37,680 nucleotides of DNA from Clostridia bacterium (GCA_009929695.1 RZZW01000032.1:1-37680), one strand, 5' to 3'. Positions 7,556-15,353 are shown, counted from the first letter of the stretch. A program made the numbers and translations. The notes: a model not told the origin generated them from the letters alone.

Positions 7556-8953
7556 TTAAAATCTGAAATAAATAAATGGATTATACGTGCTGCTGACAAG
7601 GCTTGTAACGCAAAGAAACAGCAAGACAAGCTGAAACGCGCTTTCGAGCGCATAGACTTTTGTCTCGTTATAAAGTGCCGCCTTGTATTTTGGGAAAAGC
7701 GTCTGCACAATTCCGCAGCCCGCGACGCCTATTATAATAAGGAATATAAGCCGCGGCGACACAAAGCGCATCAGCGGGTACGCCGCTGCGCCCGCCGTCG
7801 GGATAAGCATTGACTTTATTATGTGCAGCCCCGCCGAAAGCCCCGGCGCGCGGAAGATTGTCCACGCTGTCAAAATTATGAGCAGCGAGTAGATGTGCGC
7901 GATAATTTTATGCTTGTCGAGCCATTTGCCGAGGAAAAGGCGCTCTAAAATCGAAAACACACCGTAGTAAACGCCCCACGCGACAAACTGCCAGTTTGCG
8001 CCGTGCCAAAGCCCTGTGCAGAGGAAAACTATCATTAAATTGACAAGCGTTCGCGCCGCGCCCTTGCGATTTCCGCCGAGCGGAATGTAAAGGTAGCTTT
8101 TGAACCACGTGCCGAGCGAGACGTGCCAGCGCCGCCAAAACTCGCGCACGCTTTTTGAAAGGTACGGGTAATTGAAGTTTTCGGGAAATGAAAAGCCGAA
8201 CATGCGCCCAAGACCTATCGCCATGTCGGAGTAGCCTGAAAAATCGTAGTAGATTTGCAGCGCGTACAAAACAGCGCCCGCCCACGCAAGTGCCGTGCCA
8301 ATGTCGGCGGCGGCAAGGCCGTAAATTTCGTCCGCTGCTGCGGCAAACGCGTTTGCGAGCAGCACCTTTTTGGCAAGGCCGTACAAAAAGCGCTTTATGC
8401 CGCTTGCGGTCATTTCGGCTGTCGTCTCACGGACGGCAAGACGGCTTTCAACGTCCGAATACCGCACGATAGGCCCCGCGATAAGCTGTGAAAAAAAGCT
8501 GATGTACAAGGCAAGGCTTGCCCAGTTTTTTTGCAGCTTGATTTCTTTTCTGTAAAGGTCGATGACATAGCTTAATGCCTGAAACGTGTAAAAGCTGATG
8601 CCGAGCGGCAGCGCAATTTCCTTAAGCGGAATAGCCTCTGCGCGCGTGACAGCGTTAATGAGCGAAGCCGTAAAATCGAAATATTTGAAATATCCAAGCA
8701 GCGCGAGGTTTGCGACAACCGACACGCAAAGCGCCGCCTTAGGGTGCTTTGAATATTCGACGGCAAACCCCGACGCCCAGTTGAGCGTTATTGAAAACAG
8801 CATGAGGAAAATGTAAAACGGCTCGCCCCACGCATAAAACAAAAGGCTCGCAAAAAGCAGCACCGCGTTTTTGGCGCAGCGCGGCACAAGGCGGTAAATT
8901 ATAAATACCGCCGGAAGAAACATCCATAAGAACACAAGCGACGAAAACAGCAC
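7556..8953 (-). CDS. MBOAT O-acyltransferase (AlgI/DltB-like)
   Basis: Multi-pass membrane acyltransferase that shuttles acetyl groups outward for polysaccharide acetylation. The MBOAT hallmarks are present: EFWRRWHVSLGTWFKSYLYIPLGG (around 271-294) and the presumed catalytic H317 in GLWHGANWQFVAWG. I start at the GTG at 8953 (465 residues, MLFSSLVFLWMFLP, typical of AlgI relatives) because AGGTGAGG lies 6 nt before it; the longer frame from 8965 would overlap that Shine-Dalgarno sequence. It precedes the DHHW gene by 12 nt. No glycosyltransferase genes adjoin the pair, so the pair is an orphan acetylation module. Confidence 0.92.
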   Translation of the reverse strand: MLFSSLVFLWMFLPAVFIIYRLVPRCAKNAVLLFASLLFYAWGEPFYIFLMLFSITLNWASGFAVEYSKHPKAALCVSVVANLALLGYFKYFDFTASLINAVTRAEAIPLKEIALPLGISFYTFQALSYVIDLYRKEIKLQKNWASLALYISFFSQLIAGPIVRYSDVESRLAVRETTAEMTASGIKRFLYGLAKKVLLANAFAAAADEIYGLAAADIGTALAWAGAVLYALQIYYDFSGYSDMAIGLGRMFGFSFPENFNYPYLSKSVREFWRRWHVSLGTWFKSYLYIPLGGNRKGAARTLVNLMIVFLCTGLWHGANWQFVAWGVYYGVFSILERLFLGKWLDKHKIIAHIYSLLIILTAWTIFRAPGLSAGLHIIKSMLIPTAGAAAYPLMRFVSPRLIFLIIIGVAGCGIVQTLFPKYKAALYNETKVYALESAFQLVLLFLCVTSLVSSTYNPFIYFRF

Positions 8954-8985
8954 CCCGTGCCTCACCTCTCAATCAATATTATCTA

Positions 8986-9018
8986 TTATACCACAATTGC
9001 AGCGCAATTGTGGTATAA
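8986..9018. repeat. Perfect palindrome with 15-bp arms
   Basis: TTATACCACAATTGC and its exact complement GCAATTGTGGTATAA flank AGC. It lies in the 313-nt gap between the MBOAT gene and the MATE remnant; that gap otherwise holds only a second palindrome (9075-9102) and a REP-like element (9165-9244). Confidence 0.75.
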
Positions 9019-9074
9019 TCGGCGATTTCGGCGGTTGCCGCTTCAGCGGCGAGCCGAACGCCATAAAAATAAAA

Positions 9075-9102
9075 GTATAATAACCGCTTGCGGTTATTAT
9101 AC
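9075..9102. repeat. Perfect palindrome with 13-bp arms
   Basis: GTATAATAACCGC, TT, GCGGTTATTATAC. With the palindrome at 8986-9018 it frames about 60 bp that includes a third small GC-rich hairpin, which may be one composite mobile hairpin element. Both palindromes contain TATAAT-like edges. Confidence 0.7.
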
Positions 9103-9164
9103 CTTATTAAGGGGCAGAATGGAACATACTTGTGTTTTATTTTTCTTTAGTTGAGCACTTCCCC

Positions 9165-9244
9165 GTAGGGCGCGACGACTCGGCGCGCCGAATACCGGTG
9201 GTTTGCGCAAAATTAACGGCGTGCCGAGGTCGTCACGCCCTACG
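9165..9244. repeat. Long REP-like inverted pair (GTAGGGCGCGACGA type)
   Basis: The left arm begins GTAGGGCGCGACGACTCGGC and the right arm ends GAGGTCGTCACGCCCTAC, separated by a 26-nt AT-richer loop. It has the same organisation as the elements at 15265-15344 and 20067-20140. Confidence 0.7.
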
Positions 9245-9266
9245 AGGTGCGGATCATTTTTGCCGC

Positions 9267-10445
9267 TTAATGGCATTGTTCGCTCGGCTGCCATTTTTTG
9301 ATAGACGAAAAAAGCATAAACAGCGCTATTACTATGGCGAGATAATCGGACACGGGCTGTGTGTAATTTACGCCATGAAGCCCTAAAGTGGCATCGAGCA
9401 CAAACAAAAGCGGAATGAAAAACAGCCCCTGACGGCAAAGCGAAAGCACAGTCGCGGGCATTGGGCGGCCTAGCGCCTGCATACTGTTTATCGCCAAAAA
9501 CAAAAGCCCGAGTATCGGCCCCGAAATTGAGGTGGCTATAAGCATGTGTGTGCCGTAGGCGATTACCTCGGCGTCGTCGATGAACAGCGCCACCACCTGC
9601 GGGCTAAAAATTATGTAAACGGCGCTCAAAACGCTGCCGCAAACGACTGTTAAAATTCCGCTGAACTTCAAAATGCCTGTGAAACGTCTCTTATTGCCCG
9701 CGCCGTAGCAGTATCCAAGCAGCGGCTGAATGCCGTTTGTGATGCCCATGTGAATGAAAACGATGAACAGATATGCCTTTGTGACGATGCCCATTGCCGC
9801 GACGGCTTTGTCGCCATAGCCGACGAGCGCGTTGTTCAAAAACACTGTTGAAATGCTCATGAGCGCTGAATTTATGCCCGCTGGCAAGCCTATCGACAGC
9901 ACTCGCTTTGCGATTTTAAAGCAGTTTTTAAGATATTTAAGCTTCATTGAGAGAAGCGGGCTTTTTTTAGCAAGGTAATAAACGTAGTAAAAACATCCGA
10001 AAACATTGCCTAAAACAGTGGCGATTGCCGCACCCGCCGTGCCCATGTTGAACGTCAAAATAAAAATAGGGTCGAGAATGATGTTTGCAACAGTGCCTAT
10101 CATGCCGCCGAGCATTGAGGCCGTCGCCGCGCCCTCGCCGCGAACAAGATGCCCGAACGCGTTTGCAAGCAAAATAAACGGCGCACCGACGGCTATCCAA
10201 AAGAGGTAGTCTTTCGCAAACTGCCACGTGCTGTCTGTGCCTCCGAGGACGGACAAAAGCGGGTTCATAAATATAATTATGATTGCCGCCGCCACAACGC
10301 CAAAGCCCAGCGAGCCGTAAAAGCAAAACGCCGACACCTTTTTAATTCGCGGCGTGTCGTCTTGACCCATAAAAATTGAAATTGCCGCGCTGCCGCCGAT
10401 GCCAAGCAAATTCGCGCTACCCCATATTCCCCATCGCCCTAGCAA
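9267..10445 (-). CDS. MATE family efflux transporter, N-terminally truncated
   Basis: The 392-residue frame resembles MATE (MOP superfamily) drug/Na+ or H+ antiporters, whose usual length is about 440-460 residues. Homology starts abruptly at ANLLGIGGSAAISIFMGQ, which corresponds to the second membrane helix; the normal first helix and its VDxxFVG-type segment (about 55-65 residues) are missing. The frame opens inside the 3' end of marR at a TTG with no credible Shine-Dalgarno sequence, and the join falls at about 10417, the marR stop. A deletion that fused the end of marR to the middle of the MATE gene explains this best. The rest of the protein has no internal break. Probably non-functional, although the family identity is clear. 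Confidence 0.8.
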   Translation of the reverse strand: MLGRWGIWGSANLLGIGGSAAISIFMGQDDTPRIKKVSAFCFYGSLGFGVVAAAIIIIFMNPLLSVLGGTDSTWQFAKDYLFWIAVGAPFILLANAFGHLVRGEGAATASMLGGMIGTVANIILDPIFILTFNMGTAGAAIATVLGNVFGCFYYVYYLAKKSPLLSMKLKYLKNCFKIAKRVLSIGLPAGINSALMSISTVFLNNALVGYGDKAVAAMGIVTKAYLFIVFIHMGITNGIQPLLGYCYGAGNKRRFTGILKFSGILTVVCGSVLSAVYIIFSPQVVALFIDDAEVIAYGTHMLIATSISGPILGLLFLAINSMQALGRPMPATVLSLCRQGLFFIPLLFVLDATLGLHGVNYTQPVSDYLAIVIALFMLFSSIKKWQPSEQCH

Positions 10446-10869
10446 TAAGCTCTTTAAACACCCGCACTTCCTCGTCCGAAAGGCTCTGCGTTAGCTGCTT
10501 TTCTATCTCTGTTCTTATAAAATAGCAAAGCCCTTGCAGCTCGCGGCCGCGCGGCATTAGCGTGAGAGCCTTCAGCCTGCCGTCCTTGTCGGAATTTGCG
10601 CGGCTGATGAGCTGCTTTTCCTCCATGAGCGACAGCATTTTTGACGCCGTGGCGCGGTTTATCGAAAACTCCGCCTCGATGTCCTTTTGAAACGTCGTCT
10701 TGCCCTGTATTTCCATGTGAAAAAGATAATCGGTAATCCACATATTTTGCAGCGAGCAGTCGGCAAACTCTCTGTTGTCAAAAATCGAAAGAATTTTGCG
10801 CTGAATAGAGTTGTCGAGCTTTTTTATGTTGAAGCTTAAATCAGTGTTGTGCAAATATATGTCCTGCAT
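10417..10869 (-). CDS. MarR family transcriptional regulator
   Basis: Winged-helix regulator of 150 residues. The DNA-binding region is visible as FQKDIEAEFSINRATASKMLSLMEEKQLISRANSDKDGRLKALTLMPRG, including the wing D-x-R-x4-L-T-x-x-G pattern typical of MarR. I start at the ATG at 10869, which has GGGAG 6 nt upstream; a TTG at 10905 would fall in the operator region. Next to a MATE gene it would normally control drug or metabolite efflux, but that gene has lost its 5' end. The gene has a strong promoter with a palindrome overlapping the probable start site, which fits autorepression. Confidence 0.9.
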   Translation of the reverse strand: MQDIYLHNTDLSFNIKKLDNSIQRKILSIFDNREFADCSLQNMWITDYLFHMEIQGKTTFQKDIEAEFSINRATASKMLSLMEEKQLISRANSDKDGRLKALTLMPRGRELQGLCYFIRTEIEKQLTQSLSDEEVRVFKELIARAMGNMG

Positions 10870-10893
10870 CGTTATCTCCCGCCACATTAATTT

Positions 10894-10939
10894 GTTTGCC
10901 TGCAAACTATATTGTAGGCGATTTACATTAAAATGTCAA
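10894..10939 (-). promoter_or_regulatory. marR promoter with overlapping palindromic operator
   Basis: On the minus strand TTGACA (10934-10939), a 17-nt spacer and TACAAT (10911-10916) form a near-consensus promoter. Immediately downstream, at the expected start site, lies GTTTGC-AG-GCAAAC (10894-10907), a perfect inverted repeat. A wider imperfect palindrome, GCCTACAA...TTGCAGGC (10898-10919), covers the -10 box. This is a good candidate for MarR autoregulation. Confidence 0.7.
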
Positions 10940-10950
10940 CTATTTAAAGC

Positions 10951-10976
10951 GGAGCGACGAGGGCGTCGCTCCCTAC
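10951..10976. repeat. REP-like palindrome (GGAGCGACG type)
   Basis: GGAGCGACG, AGGG, CGTCGCTCC followed by CTAC. It has the same stem as 6391-6420 and overlaps the stop-codon region of the histidine kinase gene. Confidence 0.65.
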
Positions 10977-12328
10977 AAAGTTACGCAGCAAATTGACAAT
11001 ATCACAACGCCGTGCCCGCATTCGCTGTTTAAAATATGCACGCTGCCGCCGTGCTTTTGGGCTATTGTTTGGGCATAAGCCAAGCCTATGCCGCTGTGGC
11101 CGTTTTGGGTGCGGGCGGCGTTTTCGGTGAAAAACATTTCAAACGCGTGCGAAAGCGCCTGCTTTGAAAAGCCGTTGCCGCTGTCCTCGACGCTTATTTC
11201 TATAAGCCCGCTTTGCTGTGCGCATTTTACGGCGACAGTGCCGTTTACACTGCGCTCGGCGGCGTTTTCGGCTATATTTATGACGGCGCGGCGAAAGTCC
11301 TCTTTCGCGATATCGGCGCTCGGCAGCGGCTGTGCTTCAAAAATAAGCCTTGCATTATACGCGCCGCAAACGCCGATGACATCCGTTTTTATCATGTCGG
11401 CAAGCGCGTGACCGTCAACGCGCTCAAAATTAAGCTTTGACGGATTTTCCGCGCGCATGAGTGCTTTGAGCTTTTCGACATAAATTTGCGCGTCGGCTGC
11501 ACTTTTTTGAATGGCGGCAATGTACTGCTTTTGCTCTGCTGTGAGCGCCGTCTCCTCCAAAAGCTGCGCGTTGCCGTCGATGACTGTCAGCGGCGTGCGG
11601 AGGTCGTGCGCGAGGGCGTTTGTCTGCTCAAGGCGGGCGTGCTCCATGCTCCACTGCGCGTCAAGCGAGGCTTTGAGCGAGGTTTTGAGCGTGTCGACAG
11701 CGCCGAGCACCTCATCGTATTCCCTAATTCCGCACATGTCATGCTTTGCGTCAAGCTTGCCGTCAGCTATCGCAAGCACCGTGTCGGACAGCGGTTTAAT
11801 GCGCTTTTTGAGCACTCTGCCATAATGTATTGTCGCGCTGCCAAAAAGTAAAACGAGCACCGAAAGCAGCAAAACGAGCGTAAGCACCTCAAAATCGGGC
11901 AGGCTTTTGCGCAATTCGGCACTGCTGTACTGTGCCGCGATGCGGTATTGCAGCACGCAGTCTCCGTTTGAAAGTGCCAGATGTGCGTGAAGATTGCCGC
12001 CTTGTGTGCCGTTATTATAAAAATTGACGGCTTCTTTTAGATTTTTTCCGGTAAGTGAGGTTTTTAAAATGCTTCCGTCAGTGTCAAAAAACGCCCAACC
12101 GCAAAGAGGCACTACAAGGCTTTCGTCAAAGGTGCCCGCCTCTTTAAGCGCCTGCGCCGTTGCCGCCGCCTGTGCCTGACCCTCGTCGGCACGCGTGACA
12201 AAGCCCGAGCTTATGGCGAGCGTGAGCGCAAACCACCACATAAAAACCGCAAAAATCGCGCCGCATATGCACAGGATGGCGTAGCGCGTAAGCAGCCGCG
12301 TGATTGTCAATCCGCTTCGTTTTTCCAT
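10973..12328 (-). CDS. Two-component sensor histidine kinase
   Basis: Membrane sensor kinase of 451 residues. Domain order: membrane helix 1 (about 13-40), extracytoplasmic sensor (about 41-146), helix 2 (about 147-167), HAMP-like linker, dimerisation/H-box with H241 in ALAHDLRTPLTVI, then an ATPase domain with N-box NIAENAAERS, G1 VEDSGNGFS and G2 GHSGIGLAYAQ. Start ATG 12328 lies within the end of the response-regulator gene (22-nt overlap), which implies coupled translation. The extreme C-terminus (ILSICCVTL) reaches the REP-like element at 10951-10976. The sensor region has no recognisable ligand motif, so the signal is unknown. Confidence 0.92.
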   Translation of the reverse strand: MEKRSGLTITRLLTRYAILCICGAIFAVFMWWFALTLAISSGFVTRADEGQAQAAATAQALKEAGTFDESLVVPLCGWAFFDTDGSILKTSLTGKNLKEAVNFYNNGTQGGNLHAHLALSNGDCVLQYRIAAQYSSAELRKSLPDFEVLTLVLLLSVLVLLFGSATIHYGRVLKKRIKPLSDTVLAIADGKLDAKHDMCGIREYDEVLGAVDTLKTSLKASLDAQWSMEHARLEQTNALAHDLRTPLTVIDGNAQLLEETALTAEQKQYIAAIQKSAADAQIYVEKLKALMRAENPSKLNFERVDGHALADMIKTDVIGVCGAYNARLIFEAQPLPSADIAKEDFRRAVINIAENAAERSVNGTVAVKCAQQSGLIEISVEDSGNGFSKQALSHAFEMFFTENAARTQNGHSGIGLAYAQTIAQKHGGSVHILNSECGHGVVILSICCVTL

Positions 12329-12978
12329 TTGTACCCCATTCCCCACACGGTTTCGATAGGCGCTGTGCCCGCGTCGGCAAGCTTTGCGCGTATGTTTTTG
12401 ATGTGCTGTGTGATAGCCGCCGCGTCCGATTCGCTGTCGAAGCCGAAAATCATCTCAATAAGCTGCTCGCGCGTATAAATCAGCCCCTGATGCCGCGCGA
12501 GGGTCTCACAGATGTCGTATTCGCCTCTTGTGAGCGGAACTTTTTTGCCGTTTACATACAGTTCTCTGCCGGATAAATCGAAGCTTATGTCGCCAAACGC
12601 GAGCCTTTGCACGCTTTTTCGGCACTGGCGGCGCAGATGCGCGGACACCCTTGCGCGAAGCTCTTTTATGTTAAATGGCTTTGTGATATAGTCATCGCCG
12701 CCCGCGCCAAGCCCGCCGACAACGTCGTCCTCGGCTGTTTTGGCGGTGAGGAAAATTATGGGGCAGTCCGTCTGCGAGCGTATGCGGCGGCACGCTGAAA
12801 AGCCGTCCTCGTTTGGCATCATAACGTCGAGCAAAATTAAATCTGCGCGTGCGCAAACAGACGCGTCAAGCCCCGCGGCGTCGTAAAATACGCTCACGCG
12901 GTGACCGTCCTTTTCAAGCGCCGCCTTTATCAGCGCACAGATTTCCGCCGAATCATCGACGGCGACTATGTTTGCCAT
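12307..12978 (-). CDS. OmpR/PhoB-family response regulator
   Basis: Receiver plus winged-helix DNA-binding protein of 223 residues. The receiver shows the acidic pair D8-D9, phospho-acceptor D51 in LILLDVMMPNEDG, T78 in FLTAK and K100 in YITKPF. The C-terminal half (RLAFGDISFDLSGRELYVNG to VWGMGYKW) is a typical Trans_reg_C domain. Start ATG 12978 has AGGAGGG 7 nt upstream. It is the first gene of the pair with the overlapping kinase. Targets are not evident from the neighbourhood. Confidence 0.95.
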   Translation of the reverse strand: MANIVAVDDSAEICALIKAALEKDGHRVSVFYDAAGLDASVCARADLILLDVMMPNEDGFSACRRIRSQTDCPIIFLTAKTAEDDVVGGLGAGGDDYITKPFNIKELRARVSAHLRRQCRKSVQRLAFGDISFDLSGRELYVNGKKVPLTRGEYDICETLARHQGLIYTREQLIEMIFGFDSESDAAAITQHIKNIRAKLADAGTAPIETVWGMGYKWKNEAD

Positions 12979-12999
12979 GAGAAAGCCCTCCTATACATT

Positions 13000-13022
13000 T
13001 CGGGCGGATATGGAATCCGCCC
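13000..13022 (-). repeat. REP-like palindrome (GGGCGGATAT type)
   Basis: The CGGGCGGATATGGAATCCGC core is followed by CCCTAC (to about 13026). The stem is the same as at 147-170 with a different loop. It lies upstream of the response-regulator gene, where a promoter would be expected. Confidence 0.6.
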
Positions 13023-13052
13023 CTACGGTTGACCGCAAATTTGCGGGAAATT

Positions 13053-13080
13053 GGCGTGCCGAGGTCGTCACGCCCTACGA
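13053..13080 (-). repeat. REP-like half element (GGCGTGCCGAGG type)
   Basis: GGCGTGCCGAGGTCGTCACG followed by CCCTAC, matching the right arm of the element at 9165-9244. The TraX stop codon (TAG at 13075-13077 on the minus strand) is formed by its GTAG terminus. Confidence 0.6.
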
Positions 13081-13911
13081 GTTTGCCGCAATAAACAGCA
13101 CGCACGACAATGCGTAAAGCACATACACGTGCGCGGGATAAAATATGTAGAAAAACCGTTTCGAGCCATGCCCGCGCGTACCGTTATATAAAAGCATAAG
13201 CACCGCCGCAAACGCGCCCATCCACTCGTAGCCCATTGTGAAAAACTGCGTACCTGTCAGCTGCATTTTTAATCCGAGCGCAAAAAACACGCCGAAATGC
13301 GCCGCAAAATACGCCACTGCTTGCGCCACGCGATGATTGCGCAAAACGTAAAGCAAAACGCCGAGCAGAATGTAGGTTGTGCCGCCGTCTGTGATAGCTA
13401 TGTGCATTGGCAAAATTGTATAGTGCAAAACGCCGACAAACGCACTGAGCGGCGGGACAAGCTGCGCCGCAATAATCAATACAAACGGCCACACAAGCGG
13501 AAGAATTATCGCCGCAAGACCTTTAGCCCAGTGCTTTTTTGCGCACCAGTCAAGCCCTTGCAAAATCACAAGCAAAATCGCAAACGTCGCAAGCGCCTGA
13601 TTTTGCGGATAAAAGCCGTCGGAGCGTTTTAACTTGTCGCTTATTATAAAAAGGTACTGCAAAAGCCCCATGCCGACGGAGACAAGATAAATTGAAAGAA
13701 AATATTTTTTGCGGTTTTTCGTGTGGGTAAAGCCCTCGACTATACAAAACATAAACAGCGGAAACGCAAGCCGCCCAACCTGCGAAAACCAAAGCGGAAT
13801 TTTGCCTGTGTATTCAAAGAAATAATGAATATGGTCAAGCACCATACACGCCGCCGCAAAATATTTAAGCCAAAACCCCGACACCCCAATTTTATTGCGC
13901 AAATTTTCCAT
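13075..13911 (-). CDS. TraX family membrane protein
   Basis: Multi-pass protein of 278 residues with about eight hydrophobic segments. It matches the TraX family pattern: LKYFAAACMVLDHIHYFF near the N-terminus, VGRLAFPLFMFCIVEGF, and the C-terminal NGTRGHGSKRFFYIFYPAHVYVLY. F-plasmid TraX N-acetylates pilin, but chromosomal homologues in Clostridia are common without conjugation genes and their role is unknown; no conjugation genes are present here. The ATG at 13911 is preferred because AGGAG lies upstream, whereas the GTG at 13923 is too close to it. The last codons reach a REP-like element whose GTAG supplies the TAG stop. Confidence 0.88.
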   Translation of the reverse strand: MENLRNKIGVSGFWLKYFAAACMVLDHIHYFFEYTGKIPLWFSQVGRLAFPLFMFCIVEGFTHTKNRKKYFLSIYLVSVGMGLLQYLFIISDKLKRSDGFYPQNQALATFAILLVILQGLDWCAKKHWAKGLAAIILPLVWPFVLIIAAQLVPPLSAFVGVLHYTILPMHIAITDGGTTYILLGVLLYVLRNHRVAQAVAYFAAHFGVFFALGLKMQLTGTQFFTMGYEWMGAFAAVLMLLYNGTRGHGSKRFFYIFYPAHVYVLYALSCVLFIAANS

Positions 13912-14007
13912 ATAAAAACACACTCCTATATTTATTATGAGATAAATATAAAGGGTAATTATAAGGAAACTATAAAGAAAGAAAAAAGAAGATATAAGAA
14001 AGAAGAA

Positions 14008-14107
14008 TTAAGGTGTGATTGCGTTGCAATCACATTATAATAATTTGCGCACATCTGTAAGCATGGCTCAAACTATTATAATGTGACGCAGCAGCGTCAC
14101 ACCTTAA
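14008..14107. repeat. Dispersed hairpin element, copy 1 (AGGTGTGATTGC family)
   Basis: TTAAGGTGTGA at the left is the exact complement of TCACACCTTAA at the right. Inside are the local palindromes TGATTGCGTTGCAATCA and GTGACGCAGCAGCGTCAC and paired ATTATAATAA-like arms. A purine-rich run (AAGAAAAAAGAAG) precedes and a pyrimidine-rich run follows, extending the stem. A second copy is at 23687-23763. It lies between TraX and pfkA. Confidence 0.75.
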
Positions 14108-14137
14108 CTCTTATTTATTCTTTTTTCTCTCTTCTTT

Positions 14138-15214
14138 TCAGCCGAGTGAAATCCCCATGCGTCTTGCCACTGTTAGCATGTCGCAGGTTTCGGGGACTAG
14201 CTTTGATTTGCCTGCCACTTCCTTTAGCGGGTTTTCGCAGACAATGTTGTTTTTCATAGCTACGGCTATTCCGAAATGGTCGGCTTCTATAAGCTTTGCG
14301 GCGTATGCGCCAAACTGTGTGGCGAGCACGCGGTCGTATGCCGACGGGCTGCCGCCGCGCTGCATGTGGCCGGGCACGCAAACGCGCGTCTCAAAGCCTG
14401 TCATGGCTTCAATTTGCTTTGCAATGCGATTTGTCGCCGTCACTTCGCCTCTTGATGCGCGTGATGCGGCGCGCTCTTTTTTCTTCATTGCGGCTTCGCC
14501 AACGTCGTAAACGCCCTCTGCAACGGCGAGTATCGAGAACGTTTTGCCCGCTTCGTTGCGCTTTTGAATGGCTTCGCACACGCTGTCGATGTTATACGGA
14601 ATTTCGGGGATAAGAATGATGTCAGCGCCGCCCGCGATGCCGGAATACAGGGTCAGCCAGCCCGCTTTGTTGCCCATTATTTCAATGACCATGCAGCGGC
14701 GGTGGCTCGAAGCCGTTGTGTGTATGCGGTCGATGACCTCTGTGGCGATGTCGACAGCGGTGTGAAAGCCGAACGTCACGTCTGTGCCGTAAATATCGTT
14801 GTCGATGGTTTTCGGCAGGCCGATTATATTCAGCCCCTCTTCCGAGAGCAAATTCGCCGTTTTGTGCGTGCCGTTGCCGCCTAGGCACAGCAGGCAGTCG
14901 AGCTTTGCGTCCTTATAGGTTTTTTTCATGGCGGCAACCTTGTCTATTTTGTCGTCCTCAACAACCGTCATAAGCTTAAACGGCGTGCGCTTTGTGCCGA
15001 GGATTGTGCCGCCGCGCGTGAGTATGCCCGAAAACTCATACTGCTGCATGTCGCGCCAATCGCCGCGGATAAGGCCGTCGTAGCCGTTTTGTACGCCGAC
15101 AATCTCGACATTGTCACCAAACCGCTGATAAAGCGCCTTCGCCGCGCCGCGGATAGTCGCGTTCAAGCCCGGGCAGTCGCCGCCCGATGTGAGAATACCA
15201 ACACGTTTTTTCAT
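14138..15214 (-). CDS. pfkA: 6-phosphofructokinase
   Basis: Glycolytic enzyme phosphorylating fructose 6-phosphate. The 358-residue protein begins with the nucleotide motif ILTSGGDCPGLNA, has GGNGTHKTA at 112-120, and the catalytic motif PKTIDND at 134-140 (D138). By alignment to E. coli PfkA, G115 occupies position 104 and K135 position 124. G104 predicts ATP rather than pyrophosphate use, and K124 marks the group III lineage. The substrate-binding segments MGNKAGWL and PGHMQRGGSPSAYDR are intact. The start ATG is preceded by AAAGGGGGA. It is longer than E. coli PfkA (320 residues), as usual for this group. A REP-like element lies upstream in the gap to the GH3 gene. Confidence 0.95.
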   Translation of the reverse strand: MKKRVGILTSGGDCPGLNATIRGAAKALYQRFGDNVEIVGVQNGYDGLIRGDWRDMQQYEFSGILTRGGTILGTKRTPFKLMTVVEDDKIDKVAAMKKTYKDAKLDCLLCLGGNGTHKTANLLSEEGLNIIGLPKTIDNDIYGTDVTFGFHTAVDIATEVIDRIHTTASSHRRCMVIEIMGNKAGWLTLYSGIAGGADIILIPEIPYNIDSVCEAIQKRNEAGKTFSILAVAEGVYDVGEAAMKKKERAASRASRGEVTATNRIAKQIEAMTGFETRVCVPGHMQRGGSPSAYDRVLATQFGAYAAKLIEADHFGIAVAMKNNIVCENPLKEVAGKSKLVPETCDMLTVARRMGISLG

Positions 15215-15264
15215 GATAAAATCCCCCTTTATTTATTAAAAAGCTGTTTTAAATTGCACCATGC

Positions 15265-15344
15265 GTAGGGTGCGACGACTCGGCGCGCCGTTTACCGATG
15301 TGTTGTGCAAAGCTAACGGCACGCCGAGGTCGTCGTGCCCTACG
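15265..15344. repeat. Long REP-like inverted pair upstream of pfkA
   Basis: It begins GTAGGGTGCGACGACTCGGC and ends GAGGTCGTCGTGCCCTAC with an AT-richer loop. Organisation matches 9165-9244, and the T/G changes in the two arms are partly complementary. Confidence 0.7.
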
Positions 15345-15353
15345 GTTCATCGG

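Noticed and set aside
10417-10460. A marR-MATE fusion protein
   Set aside because: The MATE frame is different from the marR frame and marR has its own stop at 10417.
13075-13911. TraX-like gene as evidence for a conjugative element
   Set aside because: No relaxase, type IV secretion, integrase or att-like sites are nearby, and chromosomal TraX homologues are common in Clostridia.
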